64,000 bases of DNA from Nitratireductor soli (GTDB lineage: Bacteria; Pseudomonadota; Alphaproteobacteria; Rhizobiales; Rhizobiaceae), in assembly GCF_001050155.1 (NCBI RefSeq), contig NZ_LFVY01000005.1, positions 186,001 to 250,000 of the forward strand, in the 5' to 3' direction. The position numbers and the translations under genes are program-made. Position 1 is the stretch's first letter; the number at the start of each line of letters is the position of its first letter. This document shows positions 52,780 to 60,910 of this stretch, one piece after another. The notes under the pieces were generated by a model that was not told the origin of the DNA, searched no databases, and worked only from the letters and a program-made list of their open reading frames with translations.

Positions 52780-53652
52780 TCAGCCGGCGAAGCGGGCTTC
52801 GGGCAGCCCGCGCACGCCCGGCCGGACGACGAACAGATTGCCGGCCAGCGGCTCGGCCGCCAGTTGCTCCGGGCTCAGGCGCTGCCTGGCCGTGGTGATG
52901 TAGAGTTCGTCGAGCCCCACCCCGCCGAAGGCGCAGCACGTGACCTGCGACACGGGCAGCTCGATCACCCGGTCGACCCCGCCGTCCGGCGTGTAGCGGA
53001 CCACGCGCCCGCCGGCGTATTCGGCGTTCCACAGGCAGCCCTCCGCGTCCATCGCCGAGCCGTCCGGCCTGCCCGGCCCGCCCTTCAGGTCGGAAAACAG
53101 CGTCTTGTTGCGGATCGTCCCGTCATCGATGTCGAAATCGAACGCATAGATCTCGTGCCGGTAGGTGTCGGACATGTACATGCGTCGGTTGTCGGGGCTG
53201 AACGCCAGGCTGTTGGGCACGATGATCTCCGATTGCATCAGCGTTGCGGAAAAATCCGCATCGATCCGCCACAGCGCGCCGGTCGCCACCCGCTCCCGGT
53301 CGTTCAACGTGCCGACCCAGAAGCGGCCGTGCCGGTCGCAGCGCCCGTCATTGAAGCGGTTGTCGGGATGGTTGGGCTGCGGGGCCGCCACCCTGGCGCC
53401 GACCGCGCCGTCCATGGACAGGCGGAACACGCCGCTGGTCATGGCCGCCAGCAGGCCGCCCGTCTCCGTCAGGCAGATGCTGCCGATCGTCTCCGGCATC
53501 GCATGGCTGGCAACCGCACCCGTCGCCGAATCGAGCGACAGGAAGGCCGGCGCGCGGCCGTCCACCCAGAACAGGCGTCCGGTGCGCTCGCACCAGATCG
53601 GGCTTTCGCCGAGCAGGTTTTGCGCCGGCGCGGCGATTTCGACAGTCGTCAT
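52780..53652 (-). CDS. SMP-30/gluconolactonase (LRE) family lactonase
   Basis: A 290-residue beta-propeller, metal-dependent hydrolase predicted to open sugar-acid lactones. Family motifs are LLGESPIWCERTGRLFWVDG (residues 13-32, with the metal-binding Glu), NRFNDGRCDRHGRFWVGTLN (about 98-117, with metal Asn/Asp), NSLAFSPDNRRMYMSDTYRH (about 147-166) and DGSAMDAEGCLWNAEY (about 196-211). It follows the LysR gene with no gap (LysR stop then ATG) and precedes the hydroxyacid dehydrogenase by 31 bases, suggesting one sugar-acid pathway. Confidence 0.92.
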   Translation of the reverse strand: MTTVEIAAPAQNLLGESPIWCERTGRLFWVDGRAPAFLSLDSATGAVASHAMPETIGSICLTETGGLLAAMTSGVFRLSMDGAVGARVAAPQPNHPDNRFNDGRCDRHGRFWVGTLNDRERVATGALWRIDADFSATLMQSEIIVPNSLAFSPDNRRMYMSDTYRHEIYAFDFDIDDGTIRNKTLFSDLKGGPGRPDGSAMDAEGCLWNAEYAGGRVVRYTPDGGVDRVIELPVSQVTCCAFGGVGLDELYITTARQRLSPEQLAAEPLAGNLFVVRPGVRGLPEARFAG

Positions 53653-54612
53653 TCAGCTTTCTCCATTGATGCGCGCCGCGTCCGGCATCTGCTTCCAGAT
53701 GTGGTTCGAGCGCAGTTCGGCGACGATGGTTTCGATCAGGCCCTTGACGACGATCAGCGACAGGCGCCGGTGCTGGTCGGCGCGCATGGCGACGGCCAGC
53801 GGCCAGGGAACGTCCGGGTCCTTGATCAGGGCGACGTCGAAATCGCCCTTTTCGAGATCGGTGACGACGGAGCCGAAGGTGACCATGGTGTGGCCGAGCC
53901 CGTTGCGGATCATCGCCTTGGTCAGCCAGAATCCGTTGCACAAGAGGTTGACGTTGAGCCGGATGTTGCGCTCCTGGGCGATCTGGTCGATGCGCAGGCG
54001 CAGGAGATTCGGCCCCTCCGGCAGGATCAGCGAGAAGGCCGCCGCCTCGTCGAAGCTGTAGGCCGGCTTGTTCAGCGTTCCGGCGCGGCCGACGAGGCAC
54101 AGATAATCGATCAGCAGATCGTGCACGACGATGTCGGGATGCGGCATCGGCGCGTGCATGACGGCGATGTTGATCTCCTGGTTGATCAGCATCGAATGCA
54201 GATCGCCGCTGTAGCCCTCGACGATGCGGAACTTGATCTCCGGATAGAGTTTTCGCGACTGTTCGACGAGGCGTGGAATGATGTACTCGCCGGGCGTCGG
54301 CAGGACGCCGATGGTCACCACGCCGCGCGGCGTGTCGCCGGAGGTCACCGCGTGGTCGCGCAGATTCTCGATCTGGCGGAACAGGCCGTAGGCGTTGCGC
54401 AGCAGGCTCTCGCCCGGCTCCGTCAGGTCGACGCCGCGCGTGTGCCGCGTGAAGAGCTGCACGCCAAGATCCTGTTCCAGCGCCTTGATCTTGCGGCTGA
54501 TGGCCGGCTGGGCGATGCGCAGCCGCGCCGATGCGCGCGAAAAGCTGCGCTCCTCGGCGACGACCGAAAAATAGTGCAGGCCCGTTATGTCGAAATGCGA
54601 ATAGGATTTCAT
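53653..54612 (-). CDS. LysR-family transcriptional regulator
   Basis: A 319-residue regulator. The N-terminal winged helix has LHYFSVVAEERSFSRASARL and IAQPAISRKIKALEQDLGVQ (residues about 12-51); the effector domain runs from about 95 to 300 (GVVTIGVLPTPGEYIIPRLV). LysR proteins usually activate nearby genes in response to a pathway metabolite. It stands between the lactonase/dehydrogenase genes and the leftward transport genes, so it is the natural candidate to bind the duplicated sequence at 57627-57827. Its own start is 76 bases after the permease stop. Confidence 0.92.
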   Translation of the reverse strand: MKSYSHFDITGLHYFSVVAEERSFSRASARLRIAQPAISRKIKALEQDLGVQLFTRHTRGVDLTEPGESLLRNAYGLFRQIENLRDHAVTSGDTPRGVVTIGVLPTPGEYIIPRLVEQSRKLYPEIKFRIVEGYSGDLHSMLINQEINIAVMHAPMPHPDIVVHDLLIDYLCLVGRAGTLNKPAYSFDEAAAFSLILPEGPNLLRLRIDQIAQERNIRLNVNLLCNGFWLTKAMIRNGLGHTMVTFGSVVTDLEKGDFDVALIKDPDVPWPLAVAMRADQHRRLSLIVVKGLIETIVAELRSNHIWKQMPDAARINGES

Positions 54613-54688
54613 CGTGCGCGTCCGTTCTCTCGCCGCCGAAAGTGCGGACTATACAGCCCGTTGGCGCAAACGACCGCATTCGGCCCGC

Positions 54689-56428
54689 TCACGCCTGCTG
54701 CCCCCGGTCGATCGAGACGAAGCGCCGCCCGGCGCCGTAGAAGAGCGCCATCAGGAGCGTCATGAACGCCGCCCAGGCGAGGCCGAGCGCGAACACCTCG
54801 ACGCTCTGCCCGCTGCTCCAGCGCTCGAACATGGCGACGGCCATCACCTGCGAGCGGGCGCCCGCCAACAGCACCGACATCGACAGTTCATTGGCGCCGA
54901 GCAGGAAGATGAAGACCCAGGCCGAGGCCAGCGCCGGCAGGAGCAGCGGCAGGACGATGCTGGCCAGCACGCGCGGCTGGCTGGCGCCCGAGGCCGCCGC
55001 CGCCTCCTCCAGCTCGTGGTGGATCTGCAGGATGCCCGTATGGGCATAGCGCATGCCATAGGGCAGGAAGCGGATCAGGAAGGCCAGCATGATCAGGGTC
55101 AGGCTGCCATAGAGCGGCACCGGCAGGTTGAGCGCGATGATGATCAGGGCGACGCCGACGACGATGCCGGGAAAGACGATCGGGATGGCGGCAAGCTGCT
55201 CGACCACCCGGCCCCCGGGCCAGCGGCGCACCACCAGCCAGGCCGACAGCACCGCCAGGACGACGGCGGCGGTTGCCGCGCCGGCCGCCACCAGCACCGT
55301 GTTGATGCCGAGCTGCAGATAATGCGGGTCGGTCAGGACAATGGCGAAATTCTCCAGGCTGAGCGATTTCAGCGCCGACAGGCGCATCGGCTGCACATAG
55401 GGCGACAGGGCGATCCACAGGGACACCAGCAGCGGCAGCGCCAGGACGAGAAGGAAGTTCACCAGCACCACCGCCGTGCCCAGCCAGCGGTGGCGACCGA
55501 GATTGAACAGGCGCGGGCGATACCCCTTGCCGGTCACGCTGGCATAGCGGTCGGCATTGGCCGAGAAGCGATTGTAGAACATGAGGAGGACGGTCAGGAT
55601 GGCGATCAGAAGCAGCGAGAAGGCGCTGGCGTGGCCCATGCGCGGCGGCATCTCGGTCATGCTCAGATAGATGTCCGTGGTCAGCAGGTAGACCTGGCCC
55701 GGACTGCCGACCAGAACCGGCACGTCGAAGGATTCCAGGTTGCGGATGAAGACGAACAGCGCCATGCCGGTGATGGCGGGCCAGGCAAGCCGCATGGAGA
55801 TCGACCACATGGTGCGCGCCACCGAGGCGCCGCTCATGCGAGCCGCTTCCTCCATCTCCGCATTGGAGCGCTGGAAGGTGGCCGACAACAGCAAAAACAC
55901 CAGCGGCGACCACAGCATGCCCTGGATCAGCACCATGCCCCATAAAGAGAAGACGTTGAGCAGCACGCCCGCCTCGCCGGTCAAATTGCGGTAGAACTCG
56001 TTGATCGGGCCGGAACGGCCGAGGAAGAACAGCCAGGCGGCGACATGCAGCACATAGGGCGTGCCCAGCGACAATACGGCGGTGACGTAGGCCAGCCAGC
56101 GCAACGGTGCGTCGGTGCGCACCACCACCCAGGCCAGCACCCCGCCGAAGGCGATCGACAGGCAGGTCGACAGCGTCGAGAACAGCAGCGAGTTCCAGGC
56201 GCTGGCGTAAAAACGCGGGTCGGCGAACAGACCGGTGAAATGGCGCAGCGTATAGCCTGCCGCGCCCTCGTCGCTGAGGCTGGTGTCGAGCAGGACGACG
56301 ATCGGCGGCACCGTCAACAGGGCCAGGACGCCGATAAGGACCGCCGACGGCAGCCCGCGCCCGGCCCGGTTGAACCAGCCCGGCGAGAGGCGGCCCGGCC
56401 GCGCGGCGAGATCACCGGCTTTGCTCAT
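54689..56428 (-). CDS. ABC transporter fused permease (Fbp/spermidine-type, two EAA domains), left copy
   Basis: A 579-residue inner-membrane protein made of two fused type I permease halves, as in FbpB/ThiP-type importers. Each half has an EAA loop: EEAARMSGASVARTMWSISM in the first (about residues 196-215) and EEAAAASGASQPRVLASIVL in the second (about 478-497). It is clearly paralogous to the permease at 60911-62686 (shared PYVL, FVFIRN, LTTDIYLS segments). It starts at the ATG at 56428, 25 bases after its binding-protein gene. No ATPase gene follows, so it probably relies on the one at 62694. Confidence 0.92.
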   Translation of the reverse strand: MSKAGDLAARPGRLSPGWFNRAGRGLPSAVLIGVLALLTVPPIVVLLDTSLSDEGAAGYTLRHFTGLFADPRFYASAWNSLLFSTLSTCLSIAFGGVLAWVVVRTDAPLRWLAYVTAVLSLGTPYVLHVAAWLFFLGRSGPINEFYRNLTGEAGVLLNVFSLWGMVLIQGMLWSPLVFLLLSATFQRSNAEMEEAARMSGASVARTMWSISMRLAWPAITGMALFVFIRNLESFDVPVLVGSPGQVYLLTTDIYLSMTEMPPRMGHASAFSLLLIAILTVLLMFYNRFSANADRYASVTGKGYRPRLFNLGRHRWLGTAVVLVNFLLVLALPLLVSLWIALSPYVQPMRLSALKSLSLENFAIVLTDPHYLQLGINTVLVAAGAATAAVVLAVLSAWLVVRRWPGGRVVEQLAAIPIVFPGIVVGVALIIIALNLPVPLYGSLTLIMLAFLIRFLPYGMRYAHTGILQIHHELEEAAAASGASQPRVLASIVLPLLLPALASAWVFIFLLGANELSMSVLLAGARSQVMAVAMFERWSSGQSVEVFALGLAWAAFMTLLMALFYGAGRRFVSIDRGQQA

Positions 56429-56453
56429 GCCACCGCTCCCGCCGCCGCCGCGC

Positions 56454-57503
56454 CTACTGGAACAGCTCTTTGTAGACGGCGATCCACTTCTGCAGATCCT
56501 GCTTTTCCTCCTCCGGCGTCGGCGCCACGGCGGTGAACCCGCCATTCTCCGGCTTCAGTTTCGGCTCCTTCGGCTCGATCGCCGGATTGGCCGGAATGTA
56601 ATTCGCCTCGCGGATCACCTCGGCGCCTTCCGGCGACAGAAGATAGTTGATCAACAGCTTTGCGGCGTTGGGATGCGGCCCGCCGGCAATCAGCACCGAA
56701 CGGGCCATGGCGCCGATGGCCGGGCTGATCGGCAGCCATTTGACCGGCGCGCCCTTGCCGGCGCTGATGACCGAATGATGGTTGTAGGTGACGAGGCCGA
56801 TCGCATACTGGCCGGCGATCACCTGGTCGAGGACGACACGCGGGTTGGACGGGATCGTGGCGATCTCCTGTTTCGCCAATTCGCGCAGATACGCCATGCC
56901 CTTTTCCTCGCCCATGGAAGACAACACCACGGCGATAAAGCCGGGAGGCCCTCCGACGGTCATTTCTCCCGACCAGGCGATCTTGCCCTTCCATTTCGGG
57001 TCGAGCAGGTCCTGCAGCGATTTCGGCTCGTCCTCCGGCTTGACCAGCTCCGTGTTGATCGCCGGCACCAGGAAATAGACGATCAGCGCCGTCCATTCGC
57101 CGTTGGCGTCCTTGTACTGGTCGGGAACGCCGGCGGCGTTTTCCGCGTGATAGGCGGCGGCAAGGCCGGCATCCTTGAGCGGACCGAAGACGGACGGCCC
57201 GTCGGTCATGTCGGCTTCCAGCTTGCCGGCCTTCGCCTCCGACAGGATCTTGGTCAGGAAATCATTGTCGCGCCCGCCCGTCACATTGATGGTGATGCCG
57301 GGATATTTGGCCTCGAAGCCGGCCATGATCGGCCGCACGACCTGGTTCTGCACCAGGCCCGTATACCAGTTGACGCTGCCCTCGGCCTTGGCCGCCTCGT
57401 ATAGCTCGGCCTCGCTCTGGGCCGATGCGGCCGCCGCCGATGCCAGCAGCAGGGCGGCGGCAAGGCCGGAGCCCAGCCAGCGGCGAAATGTGTCCTGTGT
57501 CAT
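56454..57503 (-). CDS. ABC transporter periplasmic binding protein (family 1), left copy
   Basis: A 349-residue receptor with signal peptide (RRWLGSGLAAALLLASAAAA, processed near SAQ). The iron/organic family 1 pattern is visible: VNWYTGLVQNQVVRPIMAGF, DPKWKGKIAWSGEM (about residues 144-157), RVVLDQVIAGQYAIGLVTYN (about 206-225) and LINYLLSPEGAEVI. It is a paralogue of the protein at 59859-60908, with the same length. Annotation of this group as Fe(3+)-binding is common but often wrong; the enzyme context here suggests an organic ligand. It is transcribed leftward from the 42-bp repeat region. Confidence 0.92.
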   Translation of the reverse strand: MTQDTFRRWLGSGLAAALLLASAAAASAQSEAELYEAAKAEGSVNWYTGLVQNQVVRPIMAGFEAKYPGITINVTGGRDNDFLTKILSEAKAGKLEADMTDGPSVFGPLKDAGLAAAYHAENAAGVPDQYKDANGEWTALIVYFLVPAINTELVKPEDEPKSLQDLLDPKWKGKIAWSGEMTVGGPPGFIAVVLSSMGEEKGMAYLRELAKQEIATIPSNPRVVLDQVIAGQYAIGLVTYNHHSVISAGKGAPVKWLPISPAIGAMARSVLIAGGPHPNAAKLLINYLLSPEGAEVIREANYIPANPAIEPKEPKLKPENGGFTAVAPTPEEEKQDLQKWIAVYKELFQ

Positions 57504-57626
57504 GTACTCCCCCCGAGTTCGGTTGACGCGGATGTGGTAGCCCTGCCGGCCGAAAGCAGCGACGGCGATCGATGGGCCGGCGCGGCGCGGGCGATGTCCG
57601 CAGGCTGCGATCTACGGAGGTTTTGC

Positions 57627-57827
57627 GCTATAATTCCAAGACAATATTTCGATAGGCTTGATGCCGAACCAGCATAGATCGATCGCGTCGGTGCGCGTTT
57701 CCAAATGAGAGGCATGGCGAAAGCTGCTTCTTCAGCCGCAATCTTCGAATGCTCTACCGAAGCCCGTGGAGCATACCCATGCCGTTTCGGCATCAAGCCT
57801 ATCGAAATATTGTCTTGGAATTATAGC
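57627..57827. repeat. Perfect 42-bp inverted repeat in the divergent intergenic region
   Basis: The left arm is 57627-57668 and the right arm 57786-57827, exact reverse complements separated by 117 bases. Read outward, each arm contains TATCGAAATATTGTCTTGG followed by AATTATAGC, so each divergent gene set is preceded by the same sequence (about 125 bases before the left start and 85 before the right). The spacer also contains ATGCTC/GAGCAT and GGCATGG/CCATGCC pairs. It may be a doubled LysR operator/promoter or a small mobile element with long terminal repeats. The rest of 57504-57912 shows nothing else. Confidence 0.9.
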
Positions 57828-57912
57828 ATCAAACACCCCTAGATCGGCTCCGGTGCAGCGCCGCCCATGGATGGCGCGCGATGACGTTCGCAGTGTCGGG
57901 GAGAACAATCAG

Positions 57913-58716
57913 GTGAACAGTCTGGACGGCAAGATCGCCCTCGTCACGGGGGCGGCCATCGGCATCGGTGCTGCCACGGCGCGGATGATGGCCGAGGTCG
58001 GCGCAAGCGTCATTCTCGCCGATGTGCGCGACGTCGAGGGTGCCGCCGTCGCAGACGAGATCGTCCAGGCCGGCGGCACGGCGCACTACATCCATCTCGA
58101 CGTCGGCAGCCAGGCCCACTGGATGGCGGCCGTCGCGCTGGCCGAGCAATTGTTCGGCGGGCTGGACATCCTGGTCAACAATGCCGGCATCCTGTTCGGT
58201 CGCGACGTCGAGGAGGCCAGCCTGGAAGACTGGCAGGCCATGTCCGCCGTCAACCAGCAAGGCGTGTTCCTGGGCACCAAGCATGCCCTGCCCGCCCTGC
58301 GTGCCCGCGGCAGAACCAGCCCAGAGGGCAGCGCCATCGTCAATCTTTCCTCCGTCTCCGGCCTGGTCGGCTCGCCGGTCGACCCGCTCTATTCGATGAC
58401 CAAGGGCGGCATCGCCCTGTTCACCAAGTCGACGGCGCTCGCCTTCGGCCGGCAGGGCTACCGCATCCGCGTCAATGCCGTGCATCCGGGCGTCATCGAG
58501 ACCGCGCAAGGCAGGCAGACATTCGCCGCGCGGGCGAGGAAGCTTCCCTCCGGCGACGTCGCCGAAGCCCGTGCGCTGGCGCTCGCCAACCATCCGATCG
58601 GCCGGTTCGGCACCGTCGAGGACGTCGCCAAGGCGATCATCTTCGTCGCCTCGGACGACGCCGGGTTCATGACCGGATCGAGCCTGGTGATCGATGGCGG
58701 GTTGACGGCGCAATGA
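57913..58716 (+). CDS. Short-chain dehydrogenase/reductase (SDR)
   Basis: A 267-residue NAD(P)-dependent oxidoreductase. Motifs are GAAIGIGAATARMM (about residues 13-26), VILADVRD (Asp favouring NAD), NNAGILFGRD, NLSSVSGL and the Tyr-Lys pair in YSMTKGGIALFTKS (about 162-175). The start is taken as the GTG at 57913 with GGGGAG eight bases upstream; an ATG at 57871 would add 14 residues. First gene of the rightward arm, overlapping the RraA-like gene by four bases. The substrate is probably an intermediate of the compound carried by the adjacent importers. Confidence 0.92.
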   Translation: MNSLDGKIALVTGAAIGIGAATARMMAEVGASVILADVRDVEGAAVADEIVQAGGTAHYIHLDVGSQAHWMAAVALAEQLFGGLDILVNNAGILFGRDVEEASLEDWQAMSAVNQQGVFLGTKHALPALRARGRTSPEGSAIVNLSSVSGLVGSPVDPLYSMTKGGIALFTKSTALAFGRQGYRIRVNAVHPGVIETAQGRQTFAARARKLPSGDVAEARALALANHPIGRFGTVEDVAKAIIFVASDDAGFMTGSSLVIDGGLTAQ

Positions 58717-59474
58717 CGGACACGGCGCGCAAAACGCTGGGCAGGCTTCCCGCGGCGGCGTTCGGCCGCCTCACCCTGCCGCCCATCCCAAGCGACATCC
58801 TCGACGGTTTCCGCGCCCTGCCGGACCTGACCGGCATGGTTTCCGATGCCATGGACCTGGCCGGCTTGAGCGGCGCGGTGGCGGGCTCCGAATTGCGTCC
58901 GACACTCGCCGGCCGACGCGTCGTCGGCCCGGTGATCACCGTTCTCAACCGCGCGCGCGGCGACACGCCGGCCGAGGCCGTGGCGGCGGCCGACAACCGG
59001 CTGGCCGATATCGAGGCGCACAATCTGGCCAGGCCCGGCGATGTGACCGTGATTCAGGGCGTCGACGGCGTTTCTAGCCTCGGCGGCATCGCGGCGGCAA
59101 TCGCCAGGCGCCAGGGCGAAGCGGCGATCATCGTCGACGGTGCGGTGCGCGACGTCGAGGCGAGCCGCGAACGCGACCTGCCGGTCTGGGCGCGCGGGGT
59201 GACGCCAGTAACCGGCAAATGGCGCATCGAGACCGTTGCCATCAATGTCGCCGTGACGATCTGCGGCGTCACCGTCCACCCGGGCGATCTGGTGGTGGCC
59301 GACGATACGGGCATCTGCTTCGTGCCGCATGCGGCGCTGGCCGACATCCTCACCCGCGCGCGGGCCATCGCCGCCGATGAACGGCGCCGGCAAGAGATGA
59401 TCGCCAATGGCCGGACGCTGCACGAGCTTGCCGCCCGCCCCGGCATCAAACCCCAGACAGACCAACCGAAATAG
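58713..59474 (+). CDS. RraA-like protein (HMG/CHA aldolase superfamily)
   Basis: A 253-residue protein of the RraA/demethylmenaquinone methyltransferase-like fold. The aldolase-type site is VDGAVRDVEASRERDLPVWA (about residues 147-166, with the R-D pair), preceded by VIQGVDGVSSLGGIAAAIA, and followed by HPGDLVVADDTGICFVP (about 189-205). Family members include 4-hydroxy-4-methyl-2-oxoglutarate aldolases and the RNase E inhibitor RraA. In a catabolic operon an aldolase or decarboxylase role on a keto acid is more likely. Overlaps the SDR gene (ATGA). Confidence 0.88.
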   Translation: MTDTARKTLGRLPAAAFGRLTLPPIPSDILDGFRALPDLTGMVSDAMDLAGLSGAVAGSELRPTLAGRRVVGPVITVLNRARGDTPAEAVAAADNRLADIEAHNLARPGDVTVIQGVDGVSSLGGIAAAIARRQGEAAIIVDGAVRDVEASRERDLPVWARGVTPVTGKWRIETVAINVAVTICGVTVHPGDLVVADDTGICFVPHAALADILTRARAIAADERRRQEMIANGRTLHELAARPGIKPQTDQPK

Positions 59475-59484
59475 AGGCGTACGC

Positions 59485-59832
59485 ATGCTCGTCGAGCAAC
59501 GAATTTACACAATCCCGCATGGCAGGATGAACGAGTATCTCGAACGCTACGAGAAGTTCGGCCTGCCGGTCCAGCAGCGTCATCTGGGCGGGCTGGTCGG
59601 CTTCTTCATCAGCGAGATCGGCCCGCTCAACCAGGTCATCTCGCTGTGGGCCTATGCCAGCATGGCCGACCGCGAAACGCGGCGGGAAAACCTGGAACAG
59701 GACCCCGACTGGATCGCCTTCCGCGGCATGAACACCGGGTCCTTCACGGCCCAGGAAACGCGGATCATGCGGGCGGCATCGTTCTCGCCGGCCATCCGCC
59801 GCGACACGGGAGAACCGCGAGCGGATTCCTGA
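59485..59832 (+). CDS. NIPSNAP family protein
   Basis: A 115-residue dimeric alpha-beta barrel (ferredoxin-like) protein. It starts MLVEQRIYTIPHGRMNEYLE and includes GFFISEIGPLNQVISLWAYA (about residues 42-61) and a final FSPAIR, the NIPSNAP pattern. Bacterial members are found in catabolic operons without a known reaction; some related barrels bind or transform small organic acids. It lies ten bases after the RraA-like gene and 26 before the binding-protein gene, so it is part of the operon. Confidence 0.88.
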   Translation: MLVEQRIYTIPHGRMNEYLERYEKFGLPVQQRHLGGLVGFFISEIGPLNQVISLWAYASMADRETRRENLEQDPDWIAFRGMNTGSFTAQETRIMRAASFSPAIRRDTGEPRADS

Positions 59833-59858
59833 CACAATTTTCACAATGGGAGGAAGAC

Positions 59859-60908
59859 ATGAACACCGACAAGGCACACAGGCTGTGGCGCGCCATCGCC
59901 CTCACCGCCGGTCTGACAGCGGCGGGCCTCACCGCCCCGGCCTCGGCTGCCGACCAGGCGCTGATCGACGCGGCGAAGAAGGAGGGCGAGGTCGTCTGGT
60001 ACTCCTCGCTGATCGTCGACCAATTGGTGCGCCCGGTCGCCGAGGCTTTCGAGCAGAAATACGGCATCAAGGTGCATTATTCGCGCACGCCGGCCGGCGA
60101 GATGGCTTTGAAGCTGCAGAACGAAATCCGCGCCAACAGCGTCCAGGCGGACGCCTTCGACGGCAATTCGGCTTTCTTCCAGGTGATGCCGCTCGACAAG
60201 CTCGTTGCCTACGCGCCGGAGGCGGCCACCGCCTATCCGGCCGAACTGAAGGATGCCGACGGGCGCTTCCACGCGATCAACGTCGCCACGCTGACCGTCG
60301 GCGTCAACACCGACCTGGTGCCCGAGGCCGACCGGCCGAAAACCTATGACGACCTGCTCGATCCGAAATGGAAGGGCAGGATGGCCTGGACGACCGACCT
60401 GACGCCGAACGGCCCACCCGGCTTCATCGGCAACATCCTGACGGTCTATGGCGAGGAGAAGGGCATGGACTATCTGCGCCGGCTCGCCGCGCAGGACATC
60501 GTCAAGGTGCCGGCCAGCCAGCGCGTCGTCCTCGATCAGGTGATCGCCGGCGAGCATTCGATCGGCCTGATGATCTTCAACCACCACACGGTCATCAGCG
60601 CCGCCAAGGGGGCGCCCGTCACCTGGCTGCGCGTCGAACCCCTGATCAGCACCGGCAATTATGTCGGCCTTTTGAAGAACAGCCCGCATCCGGAGGCCGG
60701 AAAGCTGTTCGTCGATTTCATCCTGTCCGAGGAAGGGCAGATGGTGTTCCAGAAGGCCAACTACCTGCCCGCCCATCCCGGCGTGCCGGCGGCCGAGCCG
60801 ACCTTGAAGGCGGAGGGCGGCGGCTTCAAGGTGACGGTCATCACAAATGAGGCGGCGCTGGAAAACCTGCCCAAATGGACGGCGATCTACAAAGAACTGT
60901 TCGACTAG
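59859..60908 (+). CDS. ABC transporter periplasmic binding protein (family 1), right copy
   Basis: A 349-residue receptor with signal peptide (LWRAIALTAGLTAAGLTAPA, cut near SAADQ). Matches to the left copy include YSSLIVDQLVRPVAEAF, DPKWKGRMAWTTDL, GPPGFIG, EEKGMDYLRRLAAQDI, RVVLDQVIAGEHSIGLMIFN and FNHHTVISAAKGAPVTWL. The two are diverged paralogues with the same ligand-site architecture, so they may bind related but different compounds. The start at 59859 has GGGAGGAAG just upstream. The permease gene follows after two bases. Confidence 0.92.
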   Translation: MNTDKAHRLWRAIALTAGLTAAGLTAPASAADQALIDAAKKEGEVVWYSSLIVDQLVRPVAEAFEQKYGIKVHYSRTPAGEMALKLQNEIRANSVQADAFDGNSAFFQVMPLDKLVAYAPEAATAYPAELKDADGRFHAINVATLTVGVNTDLVPEADRPKTYDDLLDPKWKGRMAWTTDLTPNGPPGFIGNILTVYGEEKGMDYLRRLAAQDIVKVPASQRVVLDQVIAGEHSIGLMIFNHHTVISAAKGAPVTWLRVEPLISTGNYVGLLKNSPHPEAGKLFVDFILSEEGQMVFQKANYLPAHPGVPAAEPTLKAEGGGFKVTVITNEAALENLPKWTAIYKELFD

Positions 60909-60910
60909 GC

